DNA from: Haloterrigena salifodinae
GTDB taxonomy: Archaea > Halobacteriota > Halobacteria > Halobacteriales > Natrialbaceae
DNA length: 64,000 bases
Assembly: GCF_003977755.1 (NCBI RefSeq)
Contig: NZ_RQWN01000006.1
Coordinates: 172,222-236,221, forward strand
Reading direction: 5' to 3'
The notes under the pieces were generated by a model that made no database searches, was not told where the DNA came from, and saw only the letters and a list, made by a program, of their open reading frames with translations. The translations under genes and the position numbers were made by a program. This document shows, piece by piece, positions 1 to 9,758 of the stretch (the stretch's first letter is position 1; each line of letters starts with the position of its first letter).

Positions 1-1
1 C

Positions 2-256
2 CGCGGAGGGCAGGCCTACGACGCCGTGCTTTCGGGCGTCGGCGCCCGCCCCGCCGATCGCACCGCCCACGACGAACGGATCCTCGAGCACGTCTGCGAG
101 GGCACGGGCGCCATCATCGACAGCCAGAAGGACGTCGCCGGCTACCCCGACTTCGAGGAGACGACACACACGCTCGACGTTCCCGACAACGGATTGGACG
201 AGTGGCTCGCACAGTGGGCGCGGGTCGTCGAAGATCCTGCCGCGAGTCCTCCCTGA
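2..256 (+). CDS. Pectate lyase family 1-like protein, C-terminal fragment (cut by window edge)
   Basis: The frame is open from the window edge to the TGA at 254-256, so only the last 84 residues are visible. They closely match the C-terminus of the complete pectate lyase-like protein at 1876-3981: both carry the GARPADRTAHDER block, a DSQ(K/E) motif, a GYPD motif and the same spacing to the stop. It is therefore a second, tandem member of the same family. The catalytic parallel beta-helix lies outside the window. No gene follows on this strand until the IclR gene. Confidence 0.8.
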   Translation, partial: RGGQAYDAVLSGVGARPADRTAHDERILEHVCEGTGAIIDSQKDVAGYPDFEETTHTLDVPDNGLDEWLAQWARVVEDPAASPP

Positions 257-520
257 CCGCGCGATTTCTGGCGTTCCGCTCTCGTCCCCGTTGCGACTGA
301 TATCGGAAGACGATACATCCGAATCCTCGTTCTGATCCCGAGACGCCGGCGATCTTGATTCGGGCCGCTCAATAGCCACGCGGCCGCAGCCGCGGCGACG
401 CACAGCGAGCACTCTCGGATCAACCGCACGCGTTCGGATGGTTCGTTCGGCGAGACGAGCAGGCACTGAGACCCGTCGCGGAACCGTTGGGGACAGCATA
501 CGGTTCCCGCTCGCCGAATT

Positions 521-540
521 TTACAACAGTACCTTTGTAA
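521..540. promoter_or_regulatory. Candidate operator, TTACA-N10-TGTAA
   Basis: Perfect inverted arms TTACA/TGTAA with a 10-nt spacer containing a central GTAC. The same architecture occurs at 5438-5457, 15536-15555 and 15574-15593, all in gaps around the two IclR copies and the uronate cluster. A weaker version (TGACG-N10-TGTAA) lies at 559-578, offset by exactly 38 bp, the same offset seen in front of the second IclR gene. A binding site for IclR or another local regulator is inferred. Confidence 0.55.
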
Positions 541-893
541 TAAAGAGAGCACTATGTGTGACGATAGTACACATGTAAAGGAAGATGCGTTTCGATTATC
601 CACCAGTATTGTTTGATGCCTATATCGTGTCTACAGACACAGACAATCCCGTATCCGAGGTTTTATCCAGTGTTCGCGTGTGGGAAATACTGGATCAGGT
701 CTCAGTGAGCCGATCGTGACAACCGATCGGACGTTTCCCGATGGTCTGCGACTGAACACCTACCGATAGCAAGTGACACACCCATACAAGACGGAGGAAA
801 TCGACGACCGGTGGGGCGAAGCAGACGGTTTTCCCGCGCAATGTTCGCTGAATTCAGCGGGAGATCGGGTTCGCCTCTGGGGAACAGACTTAT

Positions 894-911
894 ATAGCTA
901 AAACCCGCTAT
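894..911. promoter_or_regulatory. Inverted repeat overlapping TATA box of IclR copy 1
   Basis: ATAGC-N8-GCTAT forms 5-bp inverted arms that overlap a TTATATA box. The box lies about 27 nt before the ATG at 920, so the transcript is probably leaderless. At the same place before IclR copy 2 the arms have a different sequence (GTGGG/CCCAC) but are still complementary. Autoregulation is an inference. Confidence 0.4.
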
Positions 912-919
912 GTCTTGAT

Positions 920-1693
920 ATGGCAAACACCCCCCAGGAACGAACCGAATCCCGGATCAAATCAGTCGAGATTGCCTTTACCGTTCTCGATACCGTGCGG
1001 AAAAACGACCGACCCAGCATAACCGAACTCGCTAACGAGCTCGGCCATTCGAAGAGCACGATTCACAATCACCTCCGGACCCTCGAGAGCGAAGAGATCA
1101 TCGTCCGTGAGGACGACGGCTACCGGCTGAGTCTCCAGGTGCTGGACATGGCCAACGACGTCCGAAATCAGGTCGCCAACTACGACGTGATCGTCGACGC
1201 GGTCGACGAACTGGCGAACGAAACAGGGGAGATTGCACAGTTCGGAATCGAGGAACACGGGCAGGTGTCGTATCTCTACAAGGCGATGGGGAACCAGGCT
1301 GTCGAAACGGCCTCGCGCGCCGGCGGGAAACAACCGATCTACTCAACCTCGCTCGGGAAGTCCATCCTCGCGTTTCTCCCCTCAGATAGACAAGAAGAAA
1401 TCGTCAGCGAAACGGCTTTCGAGCGGAAGACGCCGAAAACGATCACGGATCAGGCCAGTCTCTACACGGAACTCGAGGAGATCGCCGAGCGGGGGTACGC
1501 GATCGACGACGAGGAGAACATCGAGGGACTCCGCTGTGTCGCCGCGCCCGTCCGAAACGGAACGTCGGTCGTCGGCGCCGTTAGCGTTAGCGGTCCGGCT
1601 AGTCGGATCACGGACGACTATCTCTACGGTGAACTCGCCGAGAGCGTCCAGCGCGCGGCCAACGTCATCGAACTCAACACCAAATTCTCGTAA
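920..1693 (+). CDS. IclR-family transcriptional regulator, copy 1
   Basis: This 257-residue protein has the two-domain IclR architecture. A winged-helix DNA-binding domain covers about residues 10-75, with a recognition segment around HSKSTIHNHL. An effector-binding domain covers about 85-250, with the typical GKSILAFLP and (A/T)PVRNG segments. IclR proteins in haloarchaea commonly control sugar and uronate catabolism. It is nearly identical to the protein at 15935-16708; differences cluster in the first 60 residues, including the recognition helix (HNHLRT versus YSHLQT). The ATG at 920 is preceded by a TATA-like box at about 27 nt, giving a leaderless start. It sits upstream of an exported pectate lyase and probably controls the uronate island. 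Confidence 0.9.
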   Translation: MANTPQERTESRIKSVEIAFTVLDTVRKNDRPSITELANELGHSKSTIHNHLRTLESEEIIVREDDGYRLSLQVLDMANDVRNQVANYDVIVDAVDELANETGEIAQFGIEEHGQVSYLYKAMGNQAVETASRAGGKQPIYSTSLGKSILAFLPSDRQEEIVSETAFERKTPKTITDQASLYTELEEIAERGYAIDDEENIEGLRCVAAPVRNGTSVVGAVSVSGPASRITDDYLYGELAESVQRAANVIELNTKFS

Positions 1694-1875
1694 CCCGCCA
1701 CGGGGGTGTCAACTCACGTCCTTGCGTTCGCGAGAGATGAGAAGCCACATCTATCATACAGGCTAAATCCATACGTTCATTTTCGATAATAGTTGCCGAT
1801 AGACCTTAGGGAGTGTACGTTCAGCGAAGAAAGATATATCACTGGAGATATTGTCACCTTGATTGGTGTAATACC

Positions 1876-3981
1876 ATGACACACAAGCGACGATCCTTCC
1901 TGCGAGCGATCGGTGCAGGGGGTCTTGGACTGACGGCAGCAGCGTTTACCAGCGGCACGGCCGCGGCAGCGACCAGCGTTACGATTCGCGGCGGTGGTGC
2001 GGACATCTGGAGTACGGCGGACGCGTTCCACTACTACTACGATACCGTTAGCGGAGACGTCGACGTACAGGTACGAAACACCGCGCTCGAGAACAGTGAC
2101 CCCAATGCGAAGACCGGCATCATGATCCGGGAGTCGCTGGATCCCGCGGCGAAGAACGTGATGCTCCGGCGGACGCCCGACGGCGAGGCGTCGCTCCAGT
2201 GGCGGCCGGAAGCGGGCGTCGATACGCTCAGCACGACGTCGGGCGGCGAAAACGAGAGCGAGGTCGAGGGCGGAAGCCTCGAGGCCGAGTGGCTGCGCCT
2301 GCGGCGGAGCGGCGACGTCTTCGAGGCGTACGGCTCGAACGACGGGGAGAACTGGACGCTGATCGCCGACGTCGACGCGGAACACGTCGAGTTGAGCGAC
2401 GACGCGTACGTTGGCCTCCCCGTGACGAGCCACAACGTCGGCACGCTCTGTACGGCCGAACTGCGCGATCTGACGGGACTCGAACCGACCGCTAACCGCG
2501 ATATCGGCGACGTCGACGTCGCCGGAAGCGTCGACGTCGAAGAAGGCGTTCCGTTCGTCTCGACCGGCGACGTGACCGACGTGACGGCCACGGGGGCGAC
2601 GGTACGCGGCGAACTGACCGATCTGGGCGGCGCCGAGTCGGCCGACGGCTACGTCGAGTATCGGAAGGTACCGACCGAGTCCTGGACGGCGACAGCCGCG
2701 CGAACGCTCGAGGAATCGGGGGCGTTCAGCGTCCGCCTCGACGGTCTCACGAGCAGGCGGTACTACCAGTACCGCGCGGTCGTCGAGACGAGCGACGGCG
2801 ATCGGGCGACCGGGTCGACCAGAACGGTCGGGACGTCCGGTCGGTCGAACGGCCGGACGGTCCGGAACGGGCCGCGAAGCGCGTCGCACGTCGATCTCGC
2901 CGACGGGTTCGCGGATCCGGCGCCGTGGCTGGACGACGACACGCCCGTCATCGAGATCACCGAGCCGACGCGGCGCCAGCTGTCGGCCGCGGTCGGGGTC
3001 GACGGGCCGCGCCTGGTCGTCTTCGAGACCAGCGGCGTGATCGATCTCGCGGAGCAGCGCCTGACAGTGGTCAACGACGAACTCTACCTCGCGGGACAGA
3101 CGGCCCCCTCGCCGGGCATCACGCTCACGCACGGCGATCTCTGGATCGACGCGGACGATTGCGTCGTCCAGCACCTGCGGGTCCGGCCGGGTGACGCCAA
3201 CCTGAACGAGGAGAGCGACTGGGAGCCCGACGGGATCAGAACGGGGGACCGAACCGAGAACAACGTCATCGACCACTGCACGACGACGTGGGCGGTCGAC
3301 GAGAACCTCTCGGTCGGCTACGACACCGAGAACACGACGGTCTCGAACTGCCTGATCGCCGAGCCGCTGCAGGACGCGACCCACCACAAGGGGGACCACG
3401 GCTACGGCTCGCTGATCGGTAACAACGCGGAGAACGTCGCGCTCGCGGGCAACGTCTGGGCGCACAACTACGATCGGAATCCGCGCCTCAAGGAGGGGAC
3501 CCGAACCGTCGTCGCGAACAACGTCATGTACCACTACCGGGACGGCGCGTGGATGGATCCCGACACGAAAGCGAGCATCGAAGGTAACGTCTTCCGGCGG
3601 CCGGTCAGCGACCAACCCAACGTCTTCGGCGACGGCGACGCGTACGTCGCCGACAACGTCCTCGAGGGCAGCGACAACCCGATGGTCGGCGACGGGATCA
3701 CGCGACTCGACTCGCGGCCGCTCTGGACCGAGGACCTCGAGGTCCTCGATTCGGAAGACGTCGGCGCACACAATCTCGAGAACGTCGGCGCGCGGCCGGC
3801 CGATCGCACCGCCCACGACGAGCGCGTTCTCGAGCAACTCCGTTCCGGCGACGGCTCGTACATCGATAGTCAGGAGGAGGTCGGCGGTTACCCCGATCTC
3901 GAGGTCAATCGGCAGCGGCTGGACGTTCCACAGAACGGGACGCATGCCTGGCTGCGCGCAAAAGCACGCGACGTCGAATAG
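1876..3981 (+). CDS. Tat-exported pectate lyase-like protein (PL1-type)
   Basis: This 701-residue secreted protein probably cleaves pectate/polygalacturonate outside the cell by beta-elimination. The start ATG at 1876 is chosen because a twin-arginine signal (RRSFLR, residues 5-10, then a hydrophobic stretch and Ala-rich cleavage region to about 33) begins there; an upstream in-frame extension would bury it. A beta-sandwich, DUF1349/ConA-like domain follows (about 34-215), then a fibronectin-III-like domain (about 255-335) and a parallel beta-helix pectate lyase domain (about 350-690). The lyase domain contains WIDADDCVVQHLRVRPGD, the IDHC segment, and GNVWAHNYDRNPRLK, where the Arg-rich motif resembles the PL1 catalytic Arg region. 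Substrate is inferred from family and context. Confidence 0.8.
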   Translation: MTHKRRSFLRAIGAGGLGLTAAAFTSGTAAAATSVTIRGGGADIWSTADAFHYYYDTVSGDVDVQVRNTALENSDPNAKTGIMIRESLDPAAKNVMLRRTPDGEASLQWRPEAGVDTLSTTSGGENESEVEGGSLEAEWLRLRRSGDVFEAYGSNDGENWTLIADVDAEHVELSDDAYVGLPVTSHNVGTLCTAELRDLTGLEPTANRDIGDVDVAGSVDVEEGVPFVSTGDVTDVTATGATVRGELTDLGGAESADGYVEYRKVPTESWTATAARTLEESGAFSVRLDGLTSRRYYQYRAVVETSDGDRATGSTRTVGTSGRSNGRTVRNGPRSASHVDLADGFADPAPWLDDDTPVIEITEPTRRQLSAAVGVDGPRLVVFETSGVIDLAEQRLTVVNDELYLAGQTAPSPGITLTHGDLWIDADDCVVQHLRVRPGDANLNEESDWEPDGIRTGDRTENNVIDHCTTTWAVDENLSVGYDTENTTVSNCLIAEPLQDATHHKGDHGYGSLIGNNAENVALAGNVWAHNYDRNPRLKEGTRTVVANNVMYHYRDGAWMDPDTKASIEGNVFRRPVSDQPNVFGDGDAYVADNVLEGSDNPMVGDGITRLDSRPLWTEDLEVLDSEDVGAHNLENVGARPADRTAHDERVLEQLRSGDGSYIDSQEEVGGYPDLEVNRQRLDVPQNGTHAWLRAKARDVE

Positions 3982-4187
3982 TCGACTCCCAATTACACGG
4001 GCGAGGAGTCGCAACGCGATTGGAGTCGGGTGCGGCCCGACCGATCTGCGCGCGAGGAATCGTTCGGCTGCGGACGATCGGTCTTTTTTCGGTGACTCGA
4101 GATCCGTCATCGAATCGGGCCGGGACAAGAAACGGGAAAGAACACATCATTTATCCCTTCGTGACCTATGGCTTCAGTTACCACACA

Positions 4188-4553
4188 ATGACGGACCAAC
4201 CCCGATACGAACCGCGGATCGACGACGGGACGCTCTACCTGGAGCGAGACGACCACAGCCTCGAGATCGGATCCATGGACCACATCGTCGAGTTGGCCGG
4301 CGGGGAGACGTACACCATCGAGTACACCGACGAACAGAGCGCGGCCGCGTGGCTCGATACGGACGACGAGAACGCGATCACGTTCGAGGTCCGCGAGGTC
4401 GTCGGGAGACTTCCCCACACCCCGGATCTAGTGACGAACCTCGAGAACGCGCCGCTTGAGGAGACGACCGACGACGGCTATCCGAAGCGGACGTCGCTGT
4501 TCGTCGACCTCTTCACCGAGATTCTGGACTCGAAGGGGAACCTCGAGGCGTAG
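4188..4553 (+). CDS. Conserved hypothetical acidic protein
   Basis: A 121-residue acidic protein starting MTDQPRYEPR. I do not recognise the family; a beta-rich N-terminal half is suggested by alternating hydrophobic residues. The ATG at 4188 is preferred over upstream in-frame starts because the extension is basic and reads like translated intergenic DNA, and an AT-rich TTTATCC box lies about 36 nt upstream. The last 30 or so residues are preserved as a decayed copy at 16974-17072, immediately before the 643-residue protein at 17138. That suggests this gene once sat directly upstream of the 17138-type gene and may work with it on plant polysaccharides. Confidence 0.6.
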   Translation: MTDQPRYEPRIDDGTLYLERDDHSLEIGSMDHIVELAGGETYTIEYTDEQSAAAWLDTDDENAITFEVREVVGRLPHTPDLVTNLENAPLEETTDDGYPKRTSLFVDLFTEILDSKGNLEA

Positions 4554-4561
4554 TCAACGCT

Positions 4562-5215
4562 GAACGACGGGATCGTCGTCGACAGACTGAGCGGTTCGCC
4601 CACCTTTACTTCGGCAATGCGGACGGAAACAGCTATGATAACGAAGAACAGTTCAGTCGAGCCTTCGGCGGCTACGGCTCTGACTACCGCTTGGCGAGCC
4701 GCGGGTTTACGTGGCGAGACACGAAGTTCGACGAAGCGATTAAACGGTTCTTCGAAATTTATAGTAAACGTTGTTCTCGACGAGCTAATCTATCGATTCT
4801 CGGTATCTCGGGCCGAATGACTGATATCATTCCGCCATCGACGATGGTCAGTAGCGGAAGTGGACGGGATACCGTGAGGCCTATCGCAATCGAACCGCTG
4901 AAAGCGTCGGTTTCGTCCCCAATAACAGTAAACTGCCTGGTGGGATCGGAGCGTACACCGATAGAAAGTGGTGCGGAAACTTCTACGAGGGTCGTGGAAC
5001 GACTGACACTATGCCGGCATCAAACCGACGCTACTGCGGAGAACGTTGTTCTTCTTAAGCGTGTTTCGAGTCCCAGATGTCCGGCAAATGGACTAATTCA
5101 GAACGGAACTAAAGTAGACAGGAATTTCGTCCGCAGCACGCGTGCACCACAAGTACGACGATGCGAGCAACTGCCACATCGATATCTCGGGCTGCTCCCG
5201 GCTGTCTGAGTCCGG
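4562..5215 (+). pseudogene. Decayed copy of the 643-residue protein at 17138-19069
   Basis: Several stretches match the intact gene in order but in different frames. They include VVDRAERFAELYF (about 4575), GGYGSDYR (about 4670), the EIYSERCSR region (about 4755), the EIGEYTDGKWYGGFY region (about 4950), AENAVL (about 5035), LIENG (about 5095) and VPHKYGD (about 5145). The first 140 or so codons and the 3' third are missing, and small deletions and stops interrupt the rest. This is a relic of a duplicated module. Confidence 0.75.
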
Positions 5216-6020
5216 GCCGAGAGGGTGAGACACATCTCCTCCAACCCGCTTGGACATGGGCTCGACGCGTTCGCTTTCCAGTCATCACCTCAATCTACTG
5301 TGCGTCCTCGAGAGATTGTTTCGTCTCCGTTTACGTCGTCCACTCCAATCAGGCCGATACCAGTGGGCGGTTCTCGCTGAATTGTAGCGAGAATCCGATC
5401 CAGCCAAGTCCACGATCAGTTCTCCTACACGGGACGTTTACAGTAGTATGTCTGTAATTAGTTTCGGGAGGAAAATGCGAATAGAACCCAACCAATCCAA
5501 TCCGAGTATGAACCGCGCCGCGATATGATATAGATCAACAATAATTTGACCGAAATATGGTCGAGGGACGACTGAAGCTGACGATTCCTGATGGCCGAAC
5601 GCGAGATGTCGAAAAAGCCACTTCAAAGTGACAATGACAAACGACAAGGATCAATTCCGATAGTTTAGACACTAATCACTACCCGTCCAGCGGAGAATTA
5701 GGAGGAAACACGGGATAAGCGGTCTCCAGCGTCGTATCACAAGCTGTAGAGCAACCGCCGTGTGAACTCAATCGGCGTCCATTTCGTTGATTGCGGCTGA
5801 AACCGTTCCTCCCTGAGGAACGAAATAGTGGTGATCGCGTGCCGTCGTACGGATCGAACCCGAACGTGCTAGCGAGTAGCAGCTACGAGACGTGAGCAGT
5901 TCTGCACAGCGACAAGAGTGGCTCGCCCTCGTCTCGTAACGAACTCACACTGGCTGCAAAACGGAGGCGCTTAGAAACACTCTGCTATCGGCCCTGTTTG
6001 CTTCGGGTATCACTCTCGAG
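5216..6020. other. Intergenic region, one candidate operator
   Basis: No credible gene. It contains a TTACA-N10-TGTAA site at 5438-5457; apart from that I see only low-complexity AT-rich stretches and the 3' flank of the minus-strand gene starting at 6959. Confidence 0.5.
5438..5457. promoter_or_regulatory. Candidate operator, TTACA-N10-TGTAA
   Basis: Exact TTACA and TGTAA arms separated by 10 nt with GTA at the same place in the spacer as the site at 521-540. No start codon of a recognised gene is directly downstream, so it may be a leftover promoter of the decayed duplicated module. Confidence 0.45.
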
Positions 6021-6959
6021 TTAGTTGATGAGGGATTCGATCTCGTCGTCAAGTTGATCGTACAGCCGTTCGGCCTTCCGTTCCTCTTCGGGCTGGAGCG
6101 TGCGGATCGGTTCGCGGACGTTGCCGCCGTGGAGACCGGCGAGTTCGAGCCCTTTCTTGACCGCCGAGACGCTGATCGCGCCGGCGATTGCGTTATCCTG
6201 CCCGGTTTCGTCCCGGAAGTTCTGGTAGGGCAGGCAGATATTCCGGAGTTCGCAGGCGCGCTCCCAGTCGCCCTCGGAGAGCGCGTCGAACAGTTCGAGC
6301 CCGACCTCTGGGCGGAAGTTGCTGACGCCCGCGGAGAAGCCCTCCGCCCCCTCCGCCCAGTACGAGACAGCGTAGGGTTCCGCGAGCCCGTCGACCCAGA
6401 CAACGTCGTCGGCACCGGCCTCGACGGCCGCGCCGAGCTTGACCGGATCCTTCAGCGCGTACTTGATCCCGACGACGCCGTCGACGCGGGTGAGGCTGGT
6501 GAGGTAGTCGACGGACGGGTCGAAGCCGCGGACGTAGGGAACGAGCGGCGTCTCAGTCGACGAGGCGAGGTTACGATAGTACTCCAGCAGTCCCTGTTCG
6601 TGAAGATATGTGTGGTCCGGCGGCATGATCATCATCGCGTCGACGTCGATACGATCGTACGCCGCAATCAGTTCCGTGGCGTTGTGCGTGCTGCCGCCGA
6701 CGCCCGCGAGGACGCAGGCGTCCGACGGGAGCGCGTCGACGCTCGTCTCGGCGACGTCGACGCGCTCGCTCGCCGACAGCGAGTGGTACTCGCTGATGTT
6801 CGCGGTCGCAAGGAACGTCCGAATCCCGGCGTCGTACAACTCCTGTGCGTTTTCCGCGATTTTCTCGTGTTCGATCTCGAGGTCGTCATCAAATGGTGTC
6901 AACAGACCGACAGCAACGCCACGGAGACGGCTCCGTACCTGCTCGACTGGCAATGACAT
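6021..6959 (-). CDS. DapA-superfamily 5-dehydro-4-deoxyglucarate dehydratase-like protein
   Basis: A 312-residue class I aldolase-superfamily (TIM barrel) protein. The Schiff-base lysine is K166 in GVVGIKYALKD, with Y142 in LVPYVRG and a GVGGST loop near 86-91. The C-terminal segments FSAGVSNF and LPYQNFRD resemble 5-dehydro-4-deoxyglucarate dehydratase more than lysine-pathway DapA. Such enzymes dehydrate and decarboxylate 5-keto-4-deoxyglucarate to alpha-ketoglutarate semialdehyde, the substrate expected for the neighbouring aldehyde dehydrogenase at 7376. The ATG at 6959 is chosen because the longer frame extends through a TTTATG promoter-like box about 27 nt upstream. 2-keto-3-deoxygluconate aldolase is the main alternative. 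Confidence 0.75.
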   Translation of the reverse strand: MSLPVEQVRSRLRGVAVGLLTPFDDDLEIEHEKIAENAQELYDAGIRTFLATANISEYHSLSASERVDVAETSVDALPSDACVLAGVGGSTHNATELIAAYDRIDVDAMMIMPPDHTYLHEQGLLEYYRNLASSTETPLVPYVRGFDPSVDYLTSLTRVDGVVGIKYALKDPVKLGAAVEAGADDVVWVDGLAEPYAVSYWAEGAEGFSAGVSNFRPEVGLELFDALSEGDWERACELRNICLPYQNFRDETGQDNAIAGAISVSAVKKGLELAGLHGGNVREPIRTLQPEEERKAERLYDQLDDEIESLIN

Positions 6960-7375
6960 AATAGCAGGAAGTATTGCGCCCAACATAAACCCATCGGCTA
7001 AAACTGACCCCGCACGGCACAGGTATCTCGAAGTCAGTGGATCTTGGCGTCGTTTTGCCGACAAAAACCGGCGATCGATCGTTTCGCGTGACGATACAAA
7101 GCCAGCGATAGACGAGCCCTCGATCAACCGGCGTCGAATACTGACATCTGCACCGAAGACAGTCCGTGAGGAAAGGGGATCGGGTAAGGGCCATCCCATA
7201 CTCGTCAGTACATTTGGTGCACCAGGAACGAGAAAATCGCCGCCCGTTCCGGGACGGGACCCTTGAGGGACCGGTTAACCGATACCGAACGGTGCTGGCG
7301 TCGGATCGAACAGCGAATCGACCGCCGAGAAGAATTGAACTCGAACTGCGCGCTACGGGAAGGGGCGACGGCGGA
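6960..7375. other. Intergenic region
   Basis: No gene seen. It carries the likely leaderless promoter of the dehydratase-like gene (TATA-like box near 6982-6991, read on the minus strand) and the 3' flank of the aldehyde dehydrogenase gene. Confidence 0.5.
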
Positions 7376-8827
7376 TCAGTAGTTCATGTAAACCGTCTTC
7401 GTCGACGTGAAGAAGTCCAGTCCGGCGTCGCCCTGTTCGCGGTAGGTGTCCGTCGAGGACTCCTTATAGCCGCCGAAGGGCACGTGGAGCTCGAGGCCGG
7501 TGGTCTTCTCGTTGACCTTCGCGACGCCCGACTCGACGTTCTCGGCGAACTGGTTCGCTTCGGTGAGGTCGTCCGTAACGATGCTCGCCGAGAGGCCGTA
7601 GTCGACGTCGTTGGCGAGCTCGAGGCCTTCCTCGAAGCTGCTGACCTTCAGTACGGCCAGCACCGGCCCGAAGACCTCCTCCTGGGCGATGCGCATGTCG
7701 TTGTCCACGTCCGAGAAGACGGCCGGCTCGACGTAGTAGCCGTCGGCGTACTCGTCGCCGGTGAGCCGCTCGCCGCCGGTCTCGAGGGTCGCGCCCTCGT
7801 CTTCGGCGATTCCGACGTACTCGAGCGTGCCCTCCAGTTCGCTGTTCGTGACGTGGGGGCCCATGTCGACGTCCTCGTCGCCGGGACCGATCTCGATGGT
7901 CTCGGCGTACTCGGTGACGCCCTCGACGAACTCGTCGTAGACGTCCTCGTGGACGATCGCGCGGGAGCAGGCGGTACAGGCCTGCCCGGTGACGCCGAAC
8001 GCGCCGGCACCGACGATGTCGACGGCCTCGTCGACGTCGGCGCTGGGCATGACGACCGTCGGGTTCTTCCCGCCCATCTCACACTGGACGCGTTTGAGGT
8101 CGTCCGCGGCGGCCTGGGCGACGGCGGTTCCGACCTGCGTGCTCCCGGTAAAGGAGACGCCGTCGACGCCCTCGTGGTCGGTCAGCATGCCGCCCACCTC
8201 GCTCCCGGAGCCAGTGACATAGTTTGCGACGCCGTCGGGCAGTCCCGCTTCGTCGAGCGCCTCGAGGAGTTTCCAGGAGACGGTCGGCGCCGCCGAGGCG
8301 GGTTTGAGGACGGCCGTGTTGCCCGCGGCCAGCGCGGGGGCGAGCTTCCAGGCTGGGATCGCGATGGGGTAGTTCCACGGCGTGATCAGGGCGACAGTGC
8401 CGAGCGGCTCTTTCTTGGTATAGAGCTCCGTGTCCGTGCTGCTGGATGACTTGACGGTGCCGCCGAGGTCGCTGGCCTTCTGTGCGTAGTAGTAGAAGAT
8501 GTCGATCGCACGTTGGACCTCGCCACCGGCTTCGCTGAGCGTCTTCCCCTCCTCCTGGGTCAGCGTCTCGGTCAGGTCCTCCTTCTGGTCCTCGAGGATC
8601 TGGGCGGTTTCCTTGAGGATCGCTCCTCGTTCCGGGCCGGGCATCGACGCCCACTCATCCTCGGCGGTGACTGCGGCCTCGACCGCCTCTTCGGCGTCTT
8701 CGGACGTCGACGACTGGAACTCGCCGACGACCTCGGTCGTGTTTGCGGGGTTCAGTACCTCGAACGTCTCTCCGGAACGCGATTCGACCCACTCACCATC
8801 GACGTAGTTACGATGCGTTGTCGGCAT
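7376..8827 (-). CDS. xacF: NAD(P)-dependent aldehyde dehydrogenase, probable alpha-ketoglutarate semialdehyde dehydrogenase
   Basis: A 483-residue aldehyde dehydrogenase of full family length. Key residues are N152 in TPWNYP, E250 in CEMGGKNP and the catalytic C284 in GQACTAC, plus an FTGST cofactor loop near 226-230 and EEVFGP near the C-terminus. It resembles the haloarchaeal XacF type, which oxidises alpha-ketoglutarate semialdehyde to alpha-ketoglutarate. The preceding gene on the same strand makes a plausible producer of that semialdehyde. The symbol is by analogy. Other aldehyde substrates, such as glyceraldehyde from a KDG aldolase, are possible. Confidence 0.82.
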   Translation of the reverse strand: MPTTHRNYVDGEWVESRSGETFEVLNPANTTEVVGEFQSSTSEDAEEAVEAAVTAEDEWASMPGPERGAILKETAQILEDQKEDLTETLTQEEGKTLSEAGGEVQRAIDIFYYYAQKASDLGGTVKSSSSTDTELYTKKEPLGTVALITPWNYPIAIPAWKLAPALAAGNTAVLKPASAAPTVSWKLLEALDEAGLPDGVANYVTGSGSEVGGMLTDHEGVDGVSFTGSTQVGTAVAQAAADDLKRVQCEMGGKNPTVVMPSADVDEAVDIVGAGAFGVTGQACTACSRAIVHEDVYDEFVEGVTEYAETIEIGPGDEDVDMGPHVTNSELEGTLEYVGIAEDEGATLETGGERLTGDEYADGYYVEPAVFSDVDNDMRIAQEEVFGPVLAVLKVSSFEEGLELANDVDYGLSASIVTDDLTEANQFAENVESGVAKVNEKTTGLELHVPFGGYKESSTDTYREQGDAGLDFFTSTKTVYMNY

Positions 8828-9758
8828 TCGGGCTAGTCGTTTCGTCGTCCACTATACGAAGGTTTCTTTCCCGGCAATACTATCACTGCCAATGACGACA
8901 GTCTCATCGGCAGGGGCCCACCATGACGAGTCCTCAGTAATATAGAAAAGAAACCGATGCGATATCGGTTCCGCCATCGCTAGGGATTGGGAACTCATAT
9001 TGGTAGATCGGCGACTTCCTTCCGAGAACGTTGTCGCCGGGTCGGTTCGCCGATCGACGGATGGCTGATACGGCAGTTAAGTGGCACCGCCGCAGCGCTA
9101 CTACGGGAACCACTAGTACGGCGAGCGTGACCCCAGCAGCAACGTCTTCACGAAGCAGGCGATCCGCTTGGTCTATCCAGTCACTGACTAACAGAATTGA
9201 GTGAAGGTCGTCGCACGATCTGTGAAACCACAACTCGATCGTCAGCGGTCAGGACGCCCGCGACGTCGACGCAGTCGTCCTTGCCGCCGATATCCAGGCA
9301 ATCCTCGATCGGCTCGTAGACATCAGCGTATGTGTGGCCTGCAGAACACACGTGACAAGACGGAGTCCATCTGGCAACCATCATTCGAAAGGCAGTCGCG
9401 GAGCAAGGCGAGATAATGGCAACACACTGACCCGGAACATGCCACATAGACCGATGTCAGTACGGCAGAGTCCACGATGGTCAAGGAGGCTGGACTCGTC
9501 GATCGAGAAGTTCGCGATTGAGTTTCCGTGTTGTTGGCAGGCAAGTGGTGTCTCTCGCCGGGAGTGAACACAACTCGGGACGTCATGCGTGCGCGCTGGT
9601 TATATTTTAAGCTGGCCTGTCATCGAATTGTCCGCAAAGACAGCGACGCTATTGTGATACCGACTGAGGGCGTACACTCACCGATCAGACAGATATATTG
9701 GTTCAAATGGCTGTTAATAATGATTAGATTTATACCCCTCCATTACAATGGGTTGAGT
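8828..9758. other. Intergenic region with possible minus-strand coding debris
   Basis: Two short overlapping minus-strand frames (about 8934-9233 and 9181-9447) contain protein-like patches, for example DVYEPIEDCLDIGGKDD and LLREDVAAGVTLAVL, in different frames. This could be a decayed gene, but I cannot name a family. The last 60 bases carry the promoter of the TRAP operon, with an AT-rich GATTTATA box about 29 nt before the ATG at 9759. Confidence 0.35.

Larger units (their letters stand above)
257..919. other. Intergenic region with regulatory sites, no gene seen
   Basis: No convincing coding sequence; the long minus-strand frame here is basic and unlike haloarchaeal protein. The region holds a TTACA-N10-TGTAA site, a degenerate second site 38 bp later, and a TATA-like box with an inverted repeat just before the IclR start. 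Confidence 0.6.

Noticed and set aside
142..603. 153-codon minus-strand frame upstream of IclR copy 1
   Set aside because: Overlaps the pectate lyase tail and the operator sites; Cys/Arg-rich, not haloarchaeal in composition.
1777..4128. 783-codon minus-strand frame opposite the pectate lyase
   Set aside because: It mirrors a well-supported gene on the plus strand. High-GC haloarchaeal codons produce long antisense frames, and its composition is not protein-like.
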